A DNA stretch of 64,000 nt from Hanleya hanleyi (GCA_036873755.1 JAVTVY010018726.1:1-64000), one strand, 5' to 3'. Shown: positions 46,177 through 58,409, counted from the stretch's first letter. The notes: generated from the letters alone by a model not told the origin. A program made the numbers and translations.

Positions 46177-47799
46177 TGTGATCAGTGTCTGTAGAGCCTA
46201 ATTTTCAAAATTCGAAATTCAATTTTTTTTTGCAGTTTTGGTTGGGTTTTTGTTAGGGTTGGGTTTTTGTTAGGGTATGTTTGTTTGGATCATCGTCGCC
46301 GTGTGACCAATAAGGTTAGGTGCGACGTTAAACTTCAAACAACCAACCAAACTCTGGCTAGCACACTGATTCTATCAGCTCTGGCGCGGCCTTTCTGTAC
46401 TAAGTATAGGTTCAAGGCCCAGGAAAAAAAACAGTCTCCAGCTGTAATTGGGGGAAAATCCTGGGCTCGCATTTTCCGAAGCCATTAACCACAAACAATG
46501 AAATAATTTGAATCTGTTTGATTTTACCTGTATATTCAGACCTTGTTAATCTGAAATTGTCCAATAATAGCTTCATGTCAGAACAAAACTCAAGTGACCA
46601 CTTCTTTTTTTAATTGAAGGTAATGCTCTGCATGCAGATAACATGCCACAAACCACCGCCAGTTTCTGTGGACCTGCTCGGAGTTTTGAATCCATATGCA
46701 GCTAAAAGTGGACAGTTTTGTTGCAAACAAGGGTCCACTGCAAAGATGAGATGATGGAGAAGTGAATCATTTTATTGCTTGTGACAACCGACATCAGCAA
46801 ATATGAGCTGTCCATTATTTTCCCCAACAACTTCAGGTGGTGAATGGCTTAGTTCTGGGGCTTTGATCCTACACATAGTAGAGAAAGGCCCCAGCCGAGC
46901 AATGATTCTATCCATATGAGCACAAAACGGTAGGCCACATTGACTCTTTGAAGATAGGAATATTCAGTTCGATGGTTGAAACCTACATGTCAATATCGCA
47001 AAATAAAATGTCAGTAAAGGTTTAGTTTATTTCTATCAAATATATTGATAATGTTTTGTCCAATTTATTAAAGATTGTGTTCTGAAATTCATGTGACTGA
47101 AATAAATGAACAGGACTCCCAGTAAAATGATCTACTGGTATTTTACCTTTTGGGGAGGTCGATCTCAGAGTTGAATTTTGACATCAGTCATTACCAGTCC
47201 ATGCAGACTCAGTACAGGGTACCTGGAGGTATGACAGCCTCAGGCATTCAATTCCATTCATACACTTTCAGGTTTCACAATGAAACTGTTATTTAGCAAC
47301 AACATGTCACAATTAAAACATTACAATAAGCAATAGCAACGTTGAGCTCGATGCAGGCATGAGAATTGCTCAAGTCGAAAAACACTGAAAATGTGGAAAA
47401 TGGTTCAAAAAACACTGAAAAATGTCACCACTAAGTCCCTTCATCCCTCTCTTAAAGAAAAGGCCAAATTTTAATGTTTGGAATAAAAAGCAGACACATA
47501 TCATGAAATTGAACTTTTCCAAAAAAAATAAAAAATCAAGAGTTTTCACTGAATATTCTTATATTTGTTGTCACAATAGAAAACAAGTCTGTTGCTCCTT
47601 CACACATTTTGAAATGTGCAAAGGTTTTCATATTTTCCTTTTTATATTCTCCATGGTCCATTTGATGATGGAAATATTAGCCTAACTACTTCATTCGGTT
47701 TTATTTGAAGTACTGGTACCGGTATTTTGTCTCGTGGTCGCTTTGAAAAGTGCTTCGAAGTTGGTATCTCAAGCACGATCGATTTCAGAAATAAAATCT
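46177..47799. other. Intergenic, SINE-like tail
   Basis: 46235-46275 has two GGGTTTTTGTTAGGGT words; 46300-46350 reads GGTTAGGTGCGACGTTAAAC followed by CAAACAACCAACCAAA, resembling the 3' tail of bivalve SINEs. No gene seen. Confidence 0.4.
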
Positions 47800-47948
47800 C
47801 AGCCCACACAATTCAGAAAAGTCACCTCGGCAAAAATAATGTCAAATTAAAATAATTCCTATTTAATACCATGTTAAATATTGCTGAGGTGAACTGATTA
47901 TGCCACGGCATTTACCTCGGCAATTGCTGAGGTGAATTGTGTGGGCTG
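47800..47948. mobile_element. 149-bp MITE
   Basis: Inverted ends CAGCCCACACAATTCA and complement; exact AATCT duplication at 47795-47799 and 47949-47953. Subterminal ACCTCGGCA/TGCTGAGGT words. No ORF. Confidence 0.75.
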
Positions 47949-47953
47949 AATCT

Positions 47954-48076
47954 GCATCACTTATCTACCCTTGTTTGATGCTGGTTTGTGACGTCACATC
48001 AGACCACCTGGCCGGTCGTCAATCTCCAGCCGGCTGGTCTGATATGACGTCACAATCAAGGAAAGATAAGCGATGA
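47954..48076. repeat. Palindromic sequence with two TGACGTCA sites
   Basis: Inner arms TGTGACGTCACATCAGACCA (47987-48006) and complement (48035-48054) differ at one base. Outer arms CATCACTTATCT and AGATAAGCGATG extend it. TGACGTCA is the CRE core. Similar words occur just inside the ends of the 6.7 kb TTAA insertion. Confidence 0.65.
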
Positions 48077-49864
48077 TATTTTGCAAATCTGAATTCAGCT
48101 GGGCTAGGGGTACCACCTGGCCAGTCGTCAAATCGAGTCTACTGCGCCCCCATAGAATCTGTGGGGAATCTGCGCCATTGTTACGCGATAGGCGGAGTTG
48201 AACGGAGTAAGCCCAGCCGAGCGACGTTCAAGATTGAACTATATTCAACCTATATTAAATGTAAAATGGAGAATTTAAAAATCGTTGCATTTCGCCTGTT
48301 AAGCGTATTCTTGCCAGTGCGTGAACATTTCCCCATGTAGACATTTTTCCCTTGGATATTTTCCCCTTTCTATATATTTGTTCTATGCATATGAAACAAA
48401 GTTAAAATATTGACAAAAAACTTTCGAACGTTATTCTCAATAAGCTTAATTTGACATGATTTTCCCCTCCCTATATATTTTTAAGATACAGACTAACCCA
48501 GAGTAAAAATAAACTAAACAATAGCTTTTATCTAGTTATAGAAATTAATTATTTAAATTGATTACGGTAATTTCCCTAATAATTCGCGATGTAGTGATGA
48601 AACTTACCACTCCAAAAATTGGCTACTTTCGAATTAGTTGTCGAGTGAATTCCAGAAAAACGCGAGTGTTCGAATTCAATGTCGCGCCGATTTTCACGGA
48701 AGATCCAAAATGGCGGACCGCTTTGCCGTGGTCGATGCCGTGGTCGTAGTGATCGTATTTATTACCGTGTATTAAGTTTGATATCTCGTCATAGTTTCCA
48801 TAAAAGGCAGTGTATGATTTCAGAAAATCTCCTCTGCCCTGATAAAGGCATCTAACTTTATTTGAGGAAGTCAACCATATTGATCGAGTGACAAGATCAT
48901 GCAGATTTTTCAGCTGACGTCCGTAAATTCGCGTCCATAATAACATTGTAAAAGTAGGCCAAAATATTGACGTATTCCTTCCTTTTTGTTCAGTATTAGC
49001 TATGATCTATATTATGAAACCTAACTGACATGGAATTGAATGAATAGTATTCCATGTTCAAGTCGTTCGGTATGTCGACGTTGTTGTTGTGAACCCTGAA
49101 AATGAACCAATGGCAAATTTGTGTAGGCCTGTATCACGAAGTTTTAGACAGATTAGCGGATCGACTGCCATAGATTTTTTGGTCTTCACTGTGCAAGATT
49201 TTACACACACCTAAGGCTTGAATAAATACCCCGGACCTATGAAACGAAATCAATATAGAATTAACGGCGGATTGTACAAGAGAACCGAGTGTCAGTCGGC
49301 AATAAAGGTTTCGATTTGTTTGTTTCAAGTATGAGAATATCTATTACGGTACCAGTATACTGTAACATTTTACTAAAAATATGAGTCGAAGTATGATATC
49401 GTTCTGAATATTAATTATACTGGTAGGTTCTCATCTCAGAAACTTTATCTATTGCTGTTTAAATGTTTCTCAAATATGTTTAGAATTAGAGTAATGGAAT
49501 AGCGATGTTTTGATTTTTAGTGTAACTAGAGGTTCCGCTTTGACCCTTGAGTTGCCGCTCCGGCATGAAGCCTATGCTGGTTGTTTTTTTAAGCAAAAAC
49601 ATACGTCTCCCCCAACCTTCCACCTTGCCTTGAGTGGGCACATAATTTAAGGGAGAGTGCTATAAAATGAATGTAGCAATAAGTATCCTAAACAATGCTG
49701 CCCATCTAAAAATATTAATTACAAAGAGGCGATTTTCATTGTTGCAGTAACCCAATGAGGAGTCGAGATTTATACAGCAATGAGTGGATTGCCCCCATCT
49801 ACAGCGTCCAACCAATGTGAAATACATGTAATTGTGAAGCATCAACTATTTTGAAACTGATCAC
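48077..49864. other. Intergenic, no gene seen
   Basis: 48112-48140 repeats the ACCACCTGGCC.GTCGTCAA word of the neighbouring palindrome. 48562-48720 is a weak copy of the 54990-55172 repeat. The minus ORF at 48623-48946 covers that repeat. Confidence 0.5.
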
Positions 49865-52800
49865 ATTTTAGGAAAGATGCAAAACATACAAGAGCCACAC
49901 CTATAGTATACATGCTGTACCATATAGAAGTTTCATGCATCTGTCTTCAGTAGTTTCCAAGATATGGAGTGAACAAAAATTGGACCGGGAGATAGGCACA
50001 TTTTGCATGGACCCACGCAAGCACTAGCTCACACCAAAACCTAATTAGATCATAAGGCCATTTCAATGAAGCTTCCATCCAAGTTTGGTAAAATTTCATC
50101 CAGTAGGTCTCCACATATTTTGTAGACAAGAGTAGTCCTGTACATACATGTAACAAAGCTGGACATCAGAAACAGATGGATGCACGCAAACAAACCAAAA
50201 ACTAATCAGATGAGGAGGCCATCACGATAAAGCTGCCATCCAAGTTCAGGGAAATTCCATCCAGTAGTTCTTCAGATATTTTACAGACAAGGCTTGTCTA
50301 TACATGTACAAGTAGACAGACGGATGAACACCAAACACGCGCGCACACCAAAACATAACAAGCTGAGTAGCTAGCAGGTCCTCCGCCAAGTAGCCTGTTT
50401 GAGAGCATACAGCATATACGCTTCCAATATCTCCTTAAAAATAACTTGGAAAGTTGATATGTGTATGTGGAAAGAGACGTTCATCTGGAATTGTTGAGAG
50501 AATTTGAGGTTTGGGAAGCAGTAATAGGAACACTGGAATGTTAGTCTGTAGTTGTATATAGATTTGTGGATGGTGAGGTTTATAAATCGATGAGTGGAAT
50601 AGATCAAGATATTGCGTTCACAACACAGATGGGTACAATATGGGTGAGTGAAATCCAAGATGGTCAATGGCAGCCACCTTGGATTACATACTACCTCAAT
50701 GAAAATCAATACCAATCGCTGTCTAACTGAAGCACCGTCTCGAGTTTGAAGTTGATTGGTCAAATTGTTGTTGAGATATCACGTTCACAAGATCCAAGAT
50801 GGATGGAATCCAATATCGTCAATGGCAGCCATCTTGGATTATGTACCTCAGTGAAAATCAATACCAATGGCCGTCTAATTGATGTGAAGCACATTCTCAA
50901 GTTTGAAGTCGATTGGTCGAACTGTTCTCGAGATATCGCGTTCACAAGATGTGGGATGGACAGAATCCAATATGGTCAATGGCAGCCATCTTGGATTATG
51001 TACCTCAGTGAAAACCAATACTAATGGCCGTCTAACTGATGTGAAAAACCTTCCCAAGTTTGAAGTCGATTGGTTGATTTGTTCTTGAGATATCGTGTTA
51101 ACAAGATGTGGAACGGAGTGAATCCAATATGGTCCATGGCAGCCATCTTGGATTACGTATCTCCGTGAAAATCAAAACCAATGGCCGTTTAACTGATGCG
51201 AAGCACATTCTCAAGTTTGAAGTGGATTGGTCAAACTGTTGTCGAGATATCGCGTTCACAAGATGTGGGATGGACAGAATCCAATATGGTCAATGGCAGC
51301 CATCTTGGATTACGTACCTCAGTGAAAATCAATACCAATGGCCGTCTAACTGATGTGAAGAACCTTCCCAAGTTTGAAGTCGATTGGTTGAATTGTTCTC
51401 GAGATATCGCGTTCACAAGATCTGGGACGGATGGAATCCAATATGGTCAATGGCAGCCATCTTGGATTATGTACCTCAGTGAAAATCAATACCAATGGCC
51501 GTCTGACTGATGTGAAGAATCTTCCCAAGCTTGAAGTTGATTGGTGGAATTGTTCTTGAGATATCGCATTCACAAGATGTGGGACGAACAGAATCCAATA
51601 TGGTCGATGGCGGCCATCTTGGATTACGTACTTCAGTGAAAATCAATACCAATGGCCGTCTAACTGATGTGAAGCACCTTCTCAAGTTTGAAGTCGATTG
51701 GTCGAATTGTTCTTGAGATATCGCGTTCACAAGATGTGGGACGGACAGAATCCAATATGGTCGATGGCGGCCATCTTGGATTACGTACCTCAGTGAAAAT
51801 CAATACCAATGGCCGTCTAAGTGATGTGAAGTACCTTCTCAAGTTTGAAGTCGATTGGTCGAATTGTTCTCAAGATATCGCGTTCACAAGATGTGGGACG
51901 GACGGACGGACGGACGGAAGGACGGACGGAGGGACGGCACGAAGGACGGACGGAGGGACGGACGGAAGGACGGACGGCTAGCATTTCCAAGTCCTCCCAC
52001 CACTTCGTGGCTGAGGACAATAAGGTGCGGAGGCCATTCCAATAAAGATTCCATCCAAGTCTGGTGAAGTTCACCAGAGGCCATCACGATGAAGCTTCCA
52101 TCCAAGTTCGGGGAAATTCCGTCCAGTAGTTCTCCAGATATCTTACAGACAAAGCCTGTCTATACATGTATATTAAGTAGATGGACAGGCAGACAGACAA
52201 CATACCCAGACGAACGCATGCATGCATACCGAAACCTAATCAGATGAGCCCATTGCAATGAAGCTTCCACCCAAGTTTGGCGAAATTCTGTGGTGTAGTT
52301 CTCCAGATATCTTGCAGACAAGGCTTGTATATACATGTACAAGTAGATGGACGGACGGATGGACACGAACGAACGAACGCTCGCACACACAGACCAAAAC
52401 CTAATCAGACGAGGGGCTATCCCAATGAAGCTTCCATCCAAGTTTGGTGAAATTCAGTCGAGTAGTTCTCCAGATACATGTATCTTGCAGACAAGGTCTG
52501 TATATACATGAACAATTAGATGGACGGACGGACGATGGACATGGATAAATGCACACACACACCCAAACCTAATCAAAAGAGGGGGCTATCCCAATGAACC
52601 GTCCATCCAAGTTTGATGAAATTCTGTCCAGTAGTTCTTCAGATATCTTGCAGAAAGGGCCTATATACAATGTACAAGTACATGGACAGACGGACGGACA
52701 CCGAACATGGACGAACGCACACACAAACTAAAACCTAATCAGATGAGAGGGCTATCCCAATAAAGCTTCCATCCAAGTTTGGTGAACTTCCGTCAAGTAG

Positions 52801-53595
52801 TTCTCCAGATATCTTGCAGACAAGGCCTGTATATACATGTACAAGTAGATGGACGGGCGGACGGACACCGGACACGAAGGAATGCATGCACACATACATG
52901 TACACCAAAACCTGATCAAACGAGGGGGCTATCCCAATGAAGCTTCCATCCAAGTTTGGTGAAATTCCATCCAGTAGTTCTCAAGATATCTTGCAGACAA
53001 GGCCTGTATATACATGTACAAGTAGATGGACGGATGGACGGACACCGGACACGGATGAACGCATGCACACACACCAAAATCTGATCAAATGAGGTGGCTA
53101 TCCCAAAGAAGCTTCCATCCAAGTTTGGTGAAATTCCATCCAGTAGTTCTCAAGATATCTTGCAGACAAGGCCTGTATATACATGTACAAGTAGATGGAC
53201 GGACGGACACCGGACACAGATGAATGCACGCACACACACCAAAACCTAATCAAATGAGGGGGCTATCCCACTGAAGTTTCCATCCAAGTTTGGTGAAAGT
53301 CCGTCCAGTAGTTCTCAAGATATCTTGCAGACAAGGCCTGTATATACATGTACAAGTAGATGGACGGACGGACGGACGGACACCAGACACGGATGAATGC
53401 ACGCACACACACCAAAACCTAATCAAATGAGGGGGCTATCCCAATGAATCTTCCATCCAAGTTTGGTGAAATTCCATCCAGTAGTTCTCAAGATATCTTG
53501 CAGACAAGGCAAGGGGACGGACAGACATCCAGACAGACAGACAGCACAAACACTAGATGTCTCCCCCCAACATAGTTGGGGGAGACATAAAAATG
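49865..53595. mobile_element. Pearl-like element, interrupted by a nested copy
   Basis: Units of about 165 bp carry CTTCCATCCAAGTTTGGTGA, CAGTAGTTCTC.AGATAT, TTGCAGACAAGGCCTGTATA and an ACGGACGGAC microsatellite. Two to three units lie left (to about 50350), and eight or so right (52023 on). The end is a hairpin GTCTCCCCCCAACATAG / GTTGGGGGAGAC then ATAAAAATG at 53595. ORFs here are repeat read-through. Confidence 0.75.
50350..52022. mobile_element. Nested pearl-like element
   Basis: Left end CAAGCTGAGTAGCTAGCAGG (related to 10929). About eight tandem 157-bp units from 50640 to 51895 (same points at 51531, 51688, 51845), then an ACGG-type microsatellite at 51898-51978 and a hairpin GTCCTCCCACCACTTCGTGG / CTGAGGAC + AATAA. 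The outer array resumes directly after. Confidence 0.75.
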
Positions 53596-54189
53596 CACGA
53601 TGTAATTCCAAAGAATTTTTGATTGCTGGAATTTCGGTAAGTTCGTGGGTATTCATAAGAAATATTTCCATTCACAATAAAATATTTAACAAAACCGGAA
53701 AAAGGTAAGTCTTTATGATAACTATATTTGAACAAAACAGAGCACATGCAGAGATGATTGTTGTCGGCGCTTCACATTGCAAAATTTGTTTTTGTCCCCT
53801 GATGGGAAAACTGACGTTTGTCAACTGCGTGATTTCCTGTCTATGTTGTGTTAAACGATAGGTGTATTTTGTTAAAACTTTTTCATTATTAAGTTTATCT
53901 AATTATCTAAATAAACAGGTGTGTTTTGCCTTATGGCCAGTGTCATAAACTGCCGACTCAAAATCAAGTCATTCAACAATGTTGAATTCTTGAAAAGAAA
54001 AACTGTTACGTGCATCTGATCGTCTTTCTGGTTCGAGATTCGGCCCGACTGCAGCTTTTCTATAATTTATAAATATACACTCAGTAAATATAACCTGATC
54101 CACTTCAGGAAATATACAGAAATCGACATTTCAATTAACCAGTAAATTAGACCATCTATGTAAGTTGTGATTGTATTCTGATCGGAGAA
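53596..54189. other. Intergenic, no gene seen
   Basis: 54025-54115 resembles 18715-18830 (GACTGCAGCT, ATATACACTCA, CCTGATCC). Otherwise nothing recognised. Confidence 0.4.
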
Positions 54190-54429
54190 TCATGGCGAAA
54201 AGCTCAGCAAATGTACAATCCCGTTTCTCAACGGTTTAGCGAAATTAACTTTGCCTTTCAGAGAATCTAGTTGAGAAAAGTTATAAAATATATTCATATG
54301 TTCAATATTATGACGATTTTGTCCGTGCAGTATACTGTCCGTGCAAACAATTATAAACAACACTAATATCCAAATTCCAACTGCGGCATGCGATTGTTGA
54401 CTCCAGGTCAGATCGACAGCCGGCTTCAT
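54190..54429 (-). CDS. Small ORF with signal-peptide-like start
   Basis: 79 residues, MKPAVDLTWSQQSHAAVGIW then a hydrophobic ILVLFIIVC segment (about residues 17-31), then polar sequence with one NFS glycosylation-type site. An acceptor-like TATATTTTCAG lies directly before the ATG, so a 5' UTR exon is possible. It could be a secreted or membrane peptide or a chance ORF; no family recognised. Confidence 0.3.
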   Translation of the reverse strand: MKPAVDLTWSQQSHAAVGIWILVLFIIVCTDSILHGQNRHNIEHMNIFYNFSQLDSLKGKVNFAKPLRNGIVHLLSFSP

Positions 54430-54989
54430 CTGAAAATATATTAGCATAAAATGTATTCTATTTAATCACCAACGTATGAAAGTTAAAGGAGCCATGAATT
54501 AATGAGGGACGATTAACCACCGTAAGGACTTGAACAGAAAAGGAGCGCCATTGAAAATTTCCGTAAGAGCGTGTCACGTCGACCATCGTTGTCGGTGATT
54601 TTCATGTTCCGTTCAAACAGAATTCATTCGCACGCAGTTCTGCTTTCTCGGAAAATATTCACCGTGTTTTTCAAATAAAGGAATGCTGGTTGAAAAAAGA
54701 TATTTGATATACGAACGCTGGAAACTGAAGAATGATTCAATAGCGGGCCGTGTGCAGACACTCGACCACGTGCGGGGGACTTCAGTATATATTTTTCCCG
54801 ACTGCGGCGAAAGTTCAAACGCGATCAAGTTAGGATAAAATTACAGGACTGCGGATTTAATTGAATCAGTTTTTTTCCTTATAGACTGTAAGTAATAGTA
54901 ATTCAGTCGGATTATATTGTACCATTCCCTGTTCTGCGTTTACAAATAATAGCATACGCTGATATACCATACGCGATTCTAGTAACATA

Positions 54990-55172
54990 TTTACTTTACT
55001 TTCATCCGCACGAACTCCGTGGCGAAAACGGGAGTGTTCGAATTTATTGTTTCACGGGTATATTGAAAATGCTCCCGTTTTCGTTTTATTCGGATGGACA
55101 AAATGACAGGGGAAAAATCGGCCGTTTTCGAATTAAATTTGGAAGGTGAATTAATAGGGAAATTACCGTAAT
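54990..55172. repeat. Dispersed repeat, inverted copy of 19235-19425
   Basis: Carries CGAACTCCGTGGCGAAAACG, GTTCGAATTTATTGTTTCAC and GAATTAAATTTGGAAGGTGA. Non-coding. Confidence 0.6.
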
Positions 55173-55339
55173 TTTGAAAAAAAAACACACGATATATTAT
55201 CATATTTGTCATAAAATGATTCAACAATGTCTATTTTATCTTCACTGAAACCATGGGTTAATCTTTGAAATGATATCAAATTTAACAGTATTTTCGTTAT
55301 TTTGGGATAACACTATCTTAGAATAGCACAAATTCTAGT

Positions 55340-55503
55340 GCTGAAAATTTGGTCGAGTCCTGTGCGGGAATCGAACCAGCGACCCCAGAGTCGAAAATTT
55401 GGTCGAGTCCTGTGCGGGAATCGAACCAGCGACCCCAGAGTCCGGCACCTAATCGCCATCACTGTATGTCGGCGATCTAAACCACTCGGCCAACGGGCCT
55501 CCC
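55340..55503 (-). repeat. tRNA-derived SINE with duplicated box B segment
   Basis: The minus strand reads GGCCCGTTGGCCGAGTGGTT (box A), then a GTTCGATTCCC box B. A 47-bp segment with box B and GTCGAGTCCTGTGC sequence is duplicated at 55345-55391 and 55392-55438. The long middle stretch resembles a Leu/Ser-type tRNA, but the duplication and poor acceptor stem argue against a working tRNA gene. Confidence 0.7.
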
Positions 55504-56095
55504 ACAAAAATAGGAGGTAGCAGACCGGTAGTCTTGAAAGCGAACATACAGTACCCCTTTGATGATCGTGATGACACCGCTCCCAAAGCCAAAGATATCA
55601 AATTTATTTGAAGCCACAAAATAATCATCAAAGACATTTTTAATTATAAATTGTTACAATTTTTTCTTTTCACAAAACCATGCAAATCTTGTTAGGAACG
55701 GGAAATCATGTCAATTAAGCTTATTGAATAAGAAATTAAAAAAAAAGATAAAAAATAAATAAATAGATAAAATGCTCCAAATTATTCTTGTCAATATTTT
55801 AGCTTTGTTATACATTTGTACGAAATCATAATACAAGAATGCATAGGAAGGGGGAAATGTCTGCAAGGGGAGATGTCCTCAGGGGAAAAATGTACTACTG
55901 GATTCTCTAAATAATGTCAAAATTTAAGTTGGATAATTTCAATGGATAATTTTACAGTCTGTCTACTGATAACATGCATGCATAACAATTATTATTTTTG
56001 CATCGAATGAGTCATATTCATAGGCCTACAAGTTTCAGATTTCTATTTCTCAAAACATTGAACAGATGTTGTCGCCAGTGTTGTTGTTGTAACGA

Positions 56096-56596
56096 ATGTT
56101 GTATTGCTCTTCAGAATCACGAATTTCACACACAGTTCCAAACAACAACGGTTTAATCTGTAGAATTTTTACTTTTGCTTACCAAACATTGCTTTTATCA
56201 CCGGTACTTGGATACTTGTTGGACGATGTGGACTCTAATTACCGCACTTTGCAACTACGAAGACTAGTGAAGGCGAAACGATTTCTTCGCATCGATTCCT
56301 CACGTTTTCCGTGTCGTCTGCTTTTTCAAGTGGCGCCCCCTATATTGGCTAAAATCGGAAACCCTCACATCCGTTACGACGGAGCAGACCCATACAAATA
56401 CGGGTTTCCGAGAACACCATACCCTACGAAGAAAGATAACTTACATTTTTTTGGCTTCCATAAAATTGAATTTGCAGCTTTATCTGTATTCACGTTTTGT
56501 CATTTTCAGATCAGATTTATATCACAATTATTATTCATACTATTATTACATCAATCTTATTTGATAATAAAGTCTCACATTTTTTATATGCTCTAA
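56096..56596 (+). other. Unrecognised 166-codon ORF
   Basis: The first part has CpG-richer DNA and reads VKAKRFLRIDSSRFPCRLLF then a GADPYKYGFPRTPYPTKK stretch; the last 45 codons are AT-rich hydrophobic and probably non-coding. It has no domain I know. Could contain a true exon near 56230-56430. Confidence 0.25.
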
Positions 56597-56799
56597 ATGA
56601 AATGATTAAATTTTCAGGAAGTAATGAGATGCACAATAAAAAAAGATTTCTTTTTCTGCATTTTACTCATATCTAATACATTACTCTTAAAACTTTACAT
56701 TTTGCCTTCCGCAATTAATCTGAACAGCTGACAAATACATGTTAGTCTGTAAAATCAAACCTAAATTTCCTTCACTCTCGTCACGACAAAAGATAATGG

Positions 56800-57530
56800 T
56801 TCCCAGTCAAAATAAATAACGACATGAAACTCTTTTTTTTTTTAAATTCCTTCAGTTAAGCCCCGGGGTTCATACTTTATGTAAGAATCACGAGACAATG
56901 TATACAATAGCCAAGTCTGGGGACAACAATGTGTGCCTTTTCAACGACACAAAGACAAAGGACAATAGTTCCTACATGAAGTATTCACCAGCTCTGGAAG
57001 GACCATTGAGCATTTAAACTACATGAAAGTCAATTTTTTAAGTAACAGGTTTGCTTCTATTACAATTTTGGCATAAAATCTTCTTACTCGAGTAAATTTA
57101 CAAAAAAGTGGGATATTTCTTTAAAAAACAAAAATGGAACATGTATGATTATTTTTCTTCTGTGACACACATACAGCTTTTTGGGAGATATTACACAAAA
57201 GGATAAAGCAATAACATTTACGATAATTTGGATACCAGTCAAAATAAATGTCAACATGAAACTTTTTGTTTTGAATTCTTTCAGTTAAGCCTTTGACAGA
57301 CCACTGGGATTTTAAACTACATCACATGTTTGCTTCTATTAAAATTTGGCATAAACTGTTCTCACTTGATAAAATTTACAAAAAGTGGGGTTTTTTCTTT
57401 AAAAAATAGAACAAGTATAAGTATTCTTCTTCTGTGACACACATACATCTTTTTTAGAAGTATTTTAAATGGTACACAAAAAGAAGAAAGCAATAACATT
57501 TATGATAGTTTGAATTTTTTTTGAAGATTT
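56800..57530. repeat. Diverged tandem duplication
   Basis: Copy 1 about 56800-57225, copy 2 about 57230-57530. Shared blocks: AAATAAATNNNNACATGAAACT, TTTCAGTTAAGCC, GGTTTGCTTCTATTA, TTCTTCTGTGACACACATAC and AGCAATAACATTTA. Copy 1 is longer because it holds the 56866-56996 insertion. Confidence 0.65.
56866..56996. repeat. Dispersed repeat, opposite copy of 9447-9583
   Basis: Begins GGGTTCATACTTTATGTAAG; it interrupts the first unit of the 56.8-57.5 kb duplication directly after TTAAGCCCC, so it inserted after the duplication. Confidence 0.6.
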
Positions 57531-58409
57531 CAAGATGTTCAAAAGGTTTCAAAACATTCAAAATATTCTTTTCCATGTACCATAGATGCTATAAACAGAA
57601 AGTTGCTCAGATGTGTTTTCTTATTTAAGAAAATCTCTAGACAATAGCTTTTGAGTGCATATAGGCCTAATGGTGTGGGAAATACCGTCCTTCCATAATA
57701 CATTCTCGCTTGCTGGCATATCAATTCTATATATTTGATAACGGGGGTTGGTTCTGTTTCTTTCATCTATTCCATGATTTATTCAATCCTGAAGTGAACT
57801 GAACTGTCACTTCCTATCAATCCCACTACCTAATCCATTGCAGGTGTAGTGGAAGCAATTCAATGTTTGGGGGGGGGGGGAGGGCAAAATGGGGGTGGCA
57901 CTGGGGGACCCTCTCCCACAAAGCCATGGGTGCTGGATCCTCCCCCCCCCCCATTAATTTGGAAAATTTAAAACTACCTGCAATTTAAAACTACTGGTAC
58001 TAGTCCGGATCAATTTGAACCAGTGAAGGAAGAAAGAGGGGGGCCGGCAGTACTCACCCGGTCAATTTCTCTTCTCTACTAATTTTCAACCCAGTTCCAG
58101 GCACTTCTGTCATAATTTTTGTGTGCAGTTTGTGGGGGGCAAAGTGGTCCTGGCCCCCGCTCTTTGAGCATTGGGGGGGCAGACCTCCCACCCCTCTTTC
58201 CAGGCTGCAGGATCCCCAGCGATAAAATTTTCGACCCCTTATTAGCTTCTGGTCAGTTGAATTGCAATAAATTAACCGACCAAAACAGGTTATACATTAT
58301 CGGAAAGCTAATCATTCAAAAATTATAATTTTTTAAAAAATTTTATCCTGAAAATGATTTTATGACTGTTCAGCGTAGAATAATTAAAAAAGAAAGCATA
58401 TCATAAACA
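57531..58409. other. Intergenic with G-run tracts
   Basis: Poly-G/poly-C runs at 57869-57881, 57941-57951 and 58170-58178. A GGCAAA.TGG...TGGC word occurs at 57883 and 58137. No gene seen. Confidence 0.45.

Noticed and set aside
55340..55503. Functional tRNA gene
   Set aside because: Duplicated box B segment and no good acceptor-stem pairing; a tRNA-derived SINE fits better.
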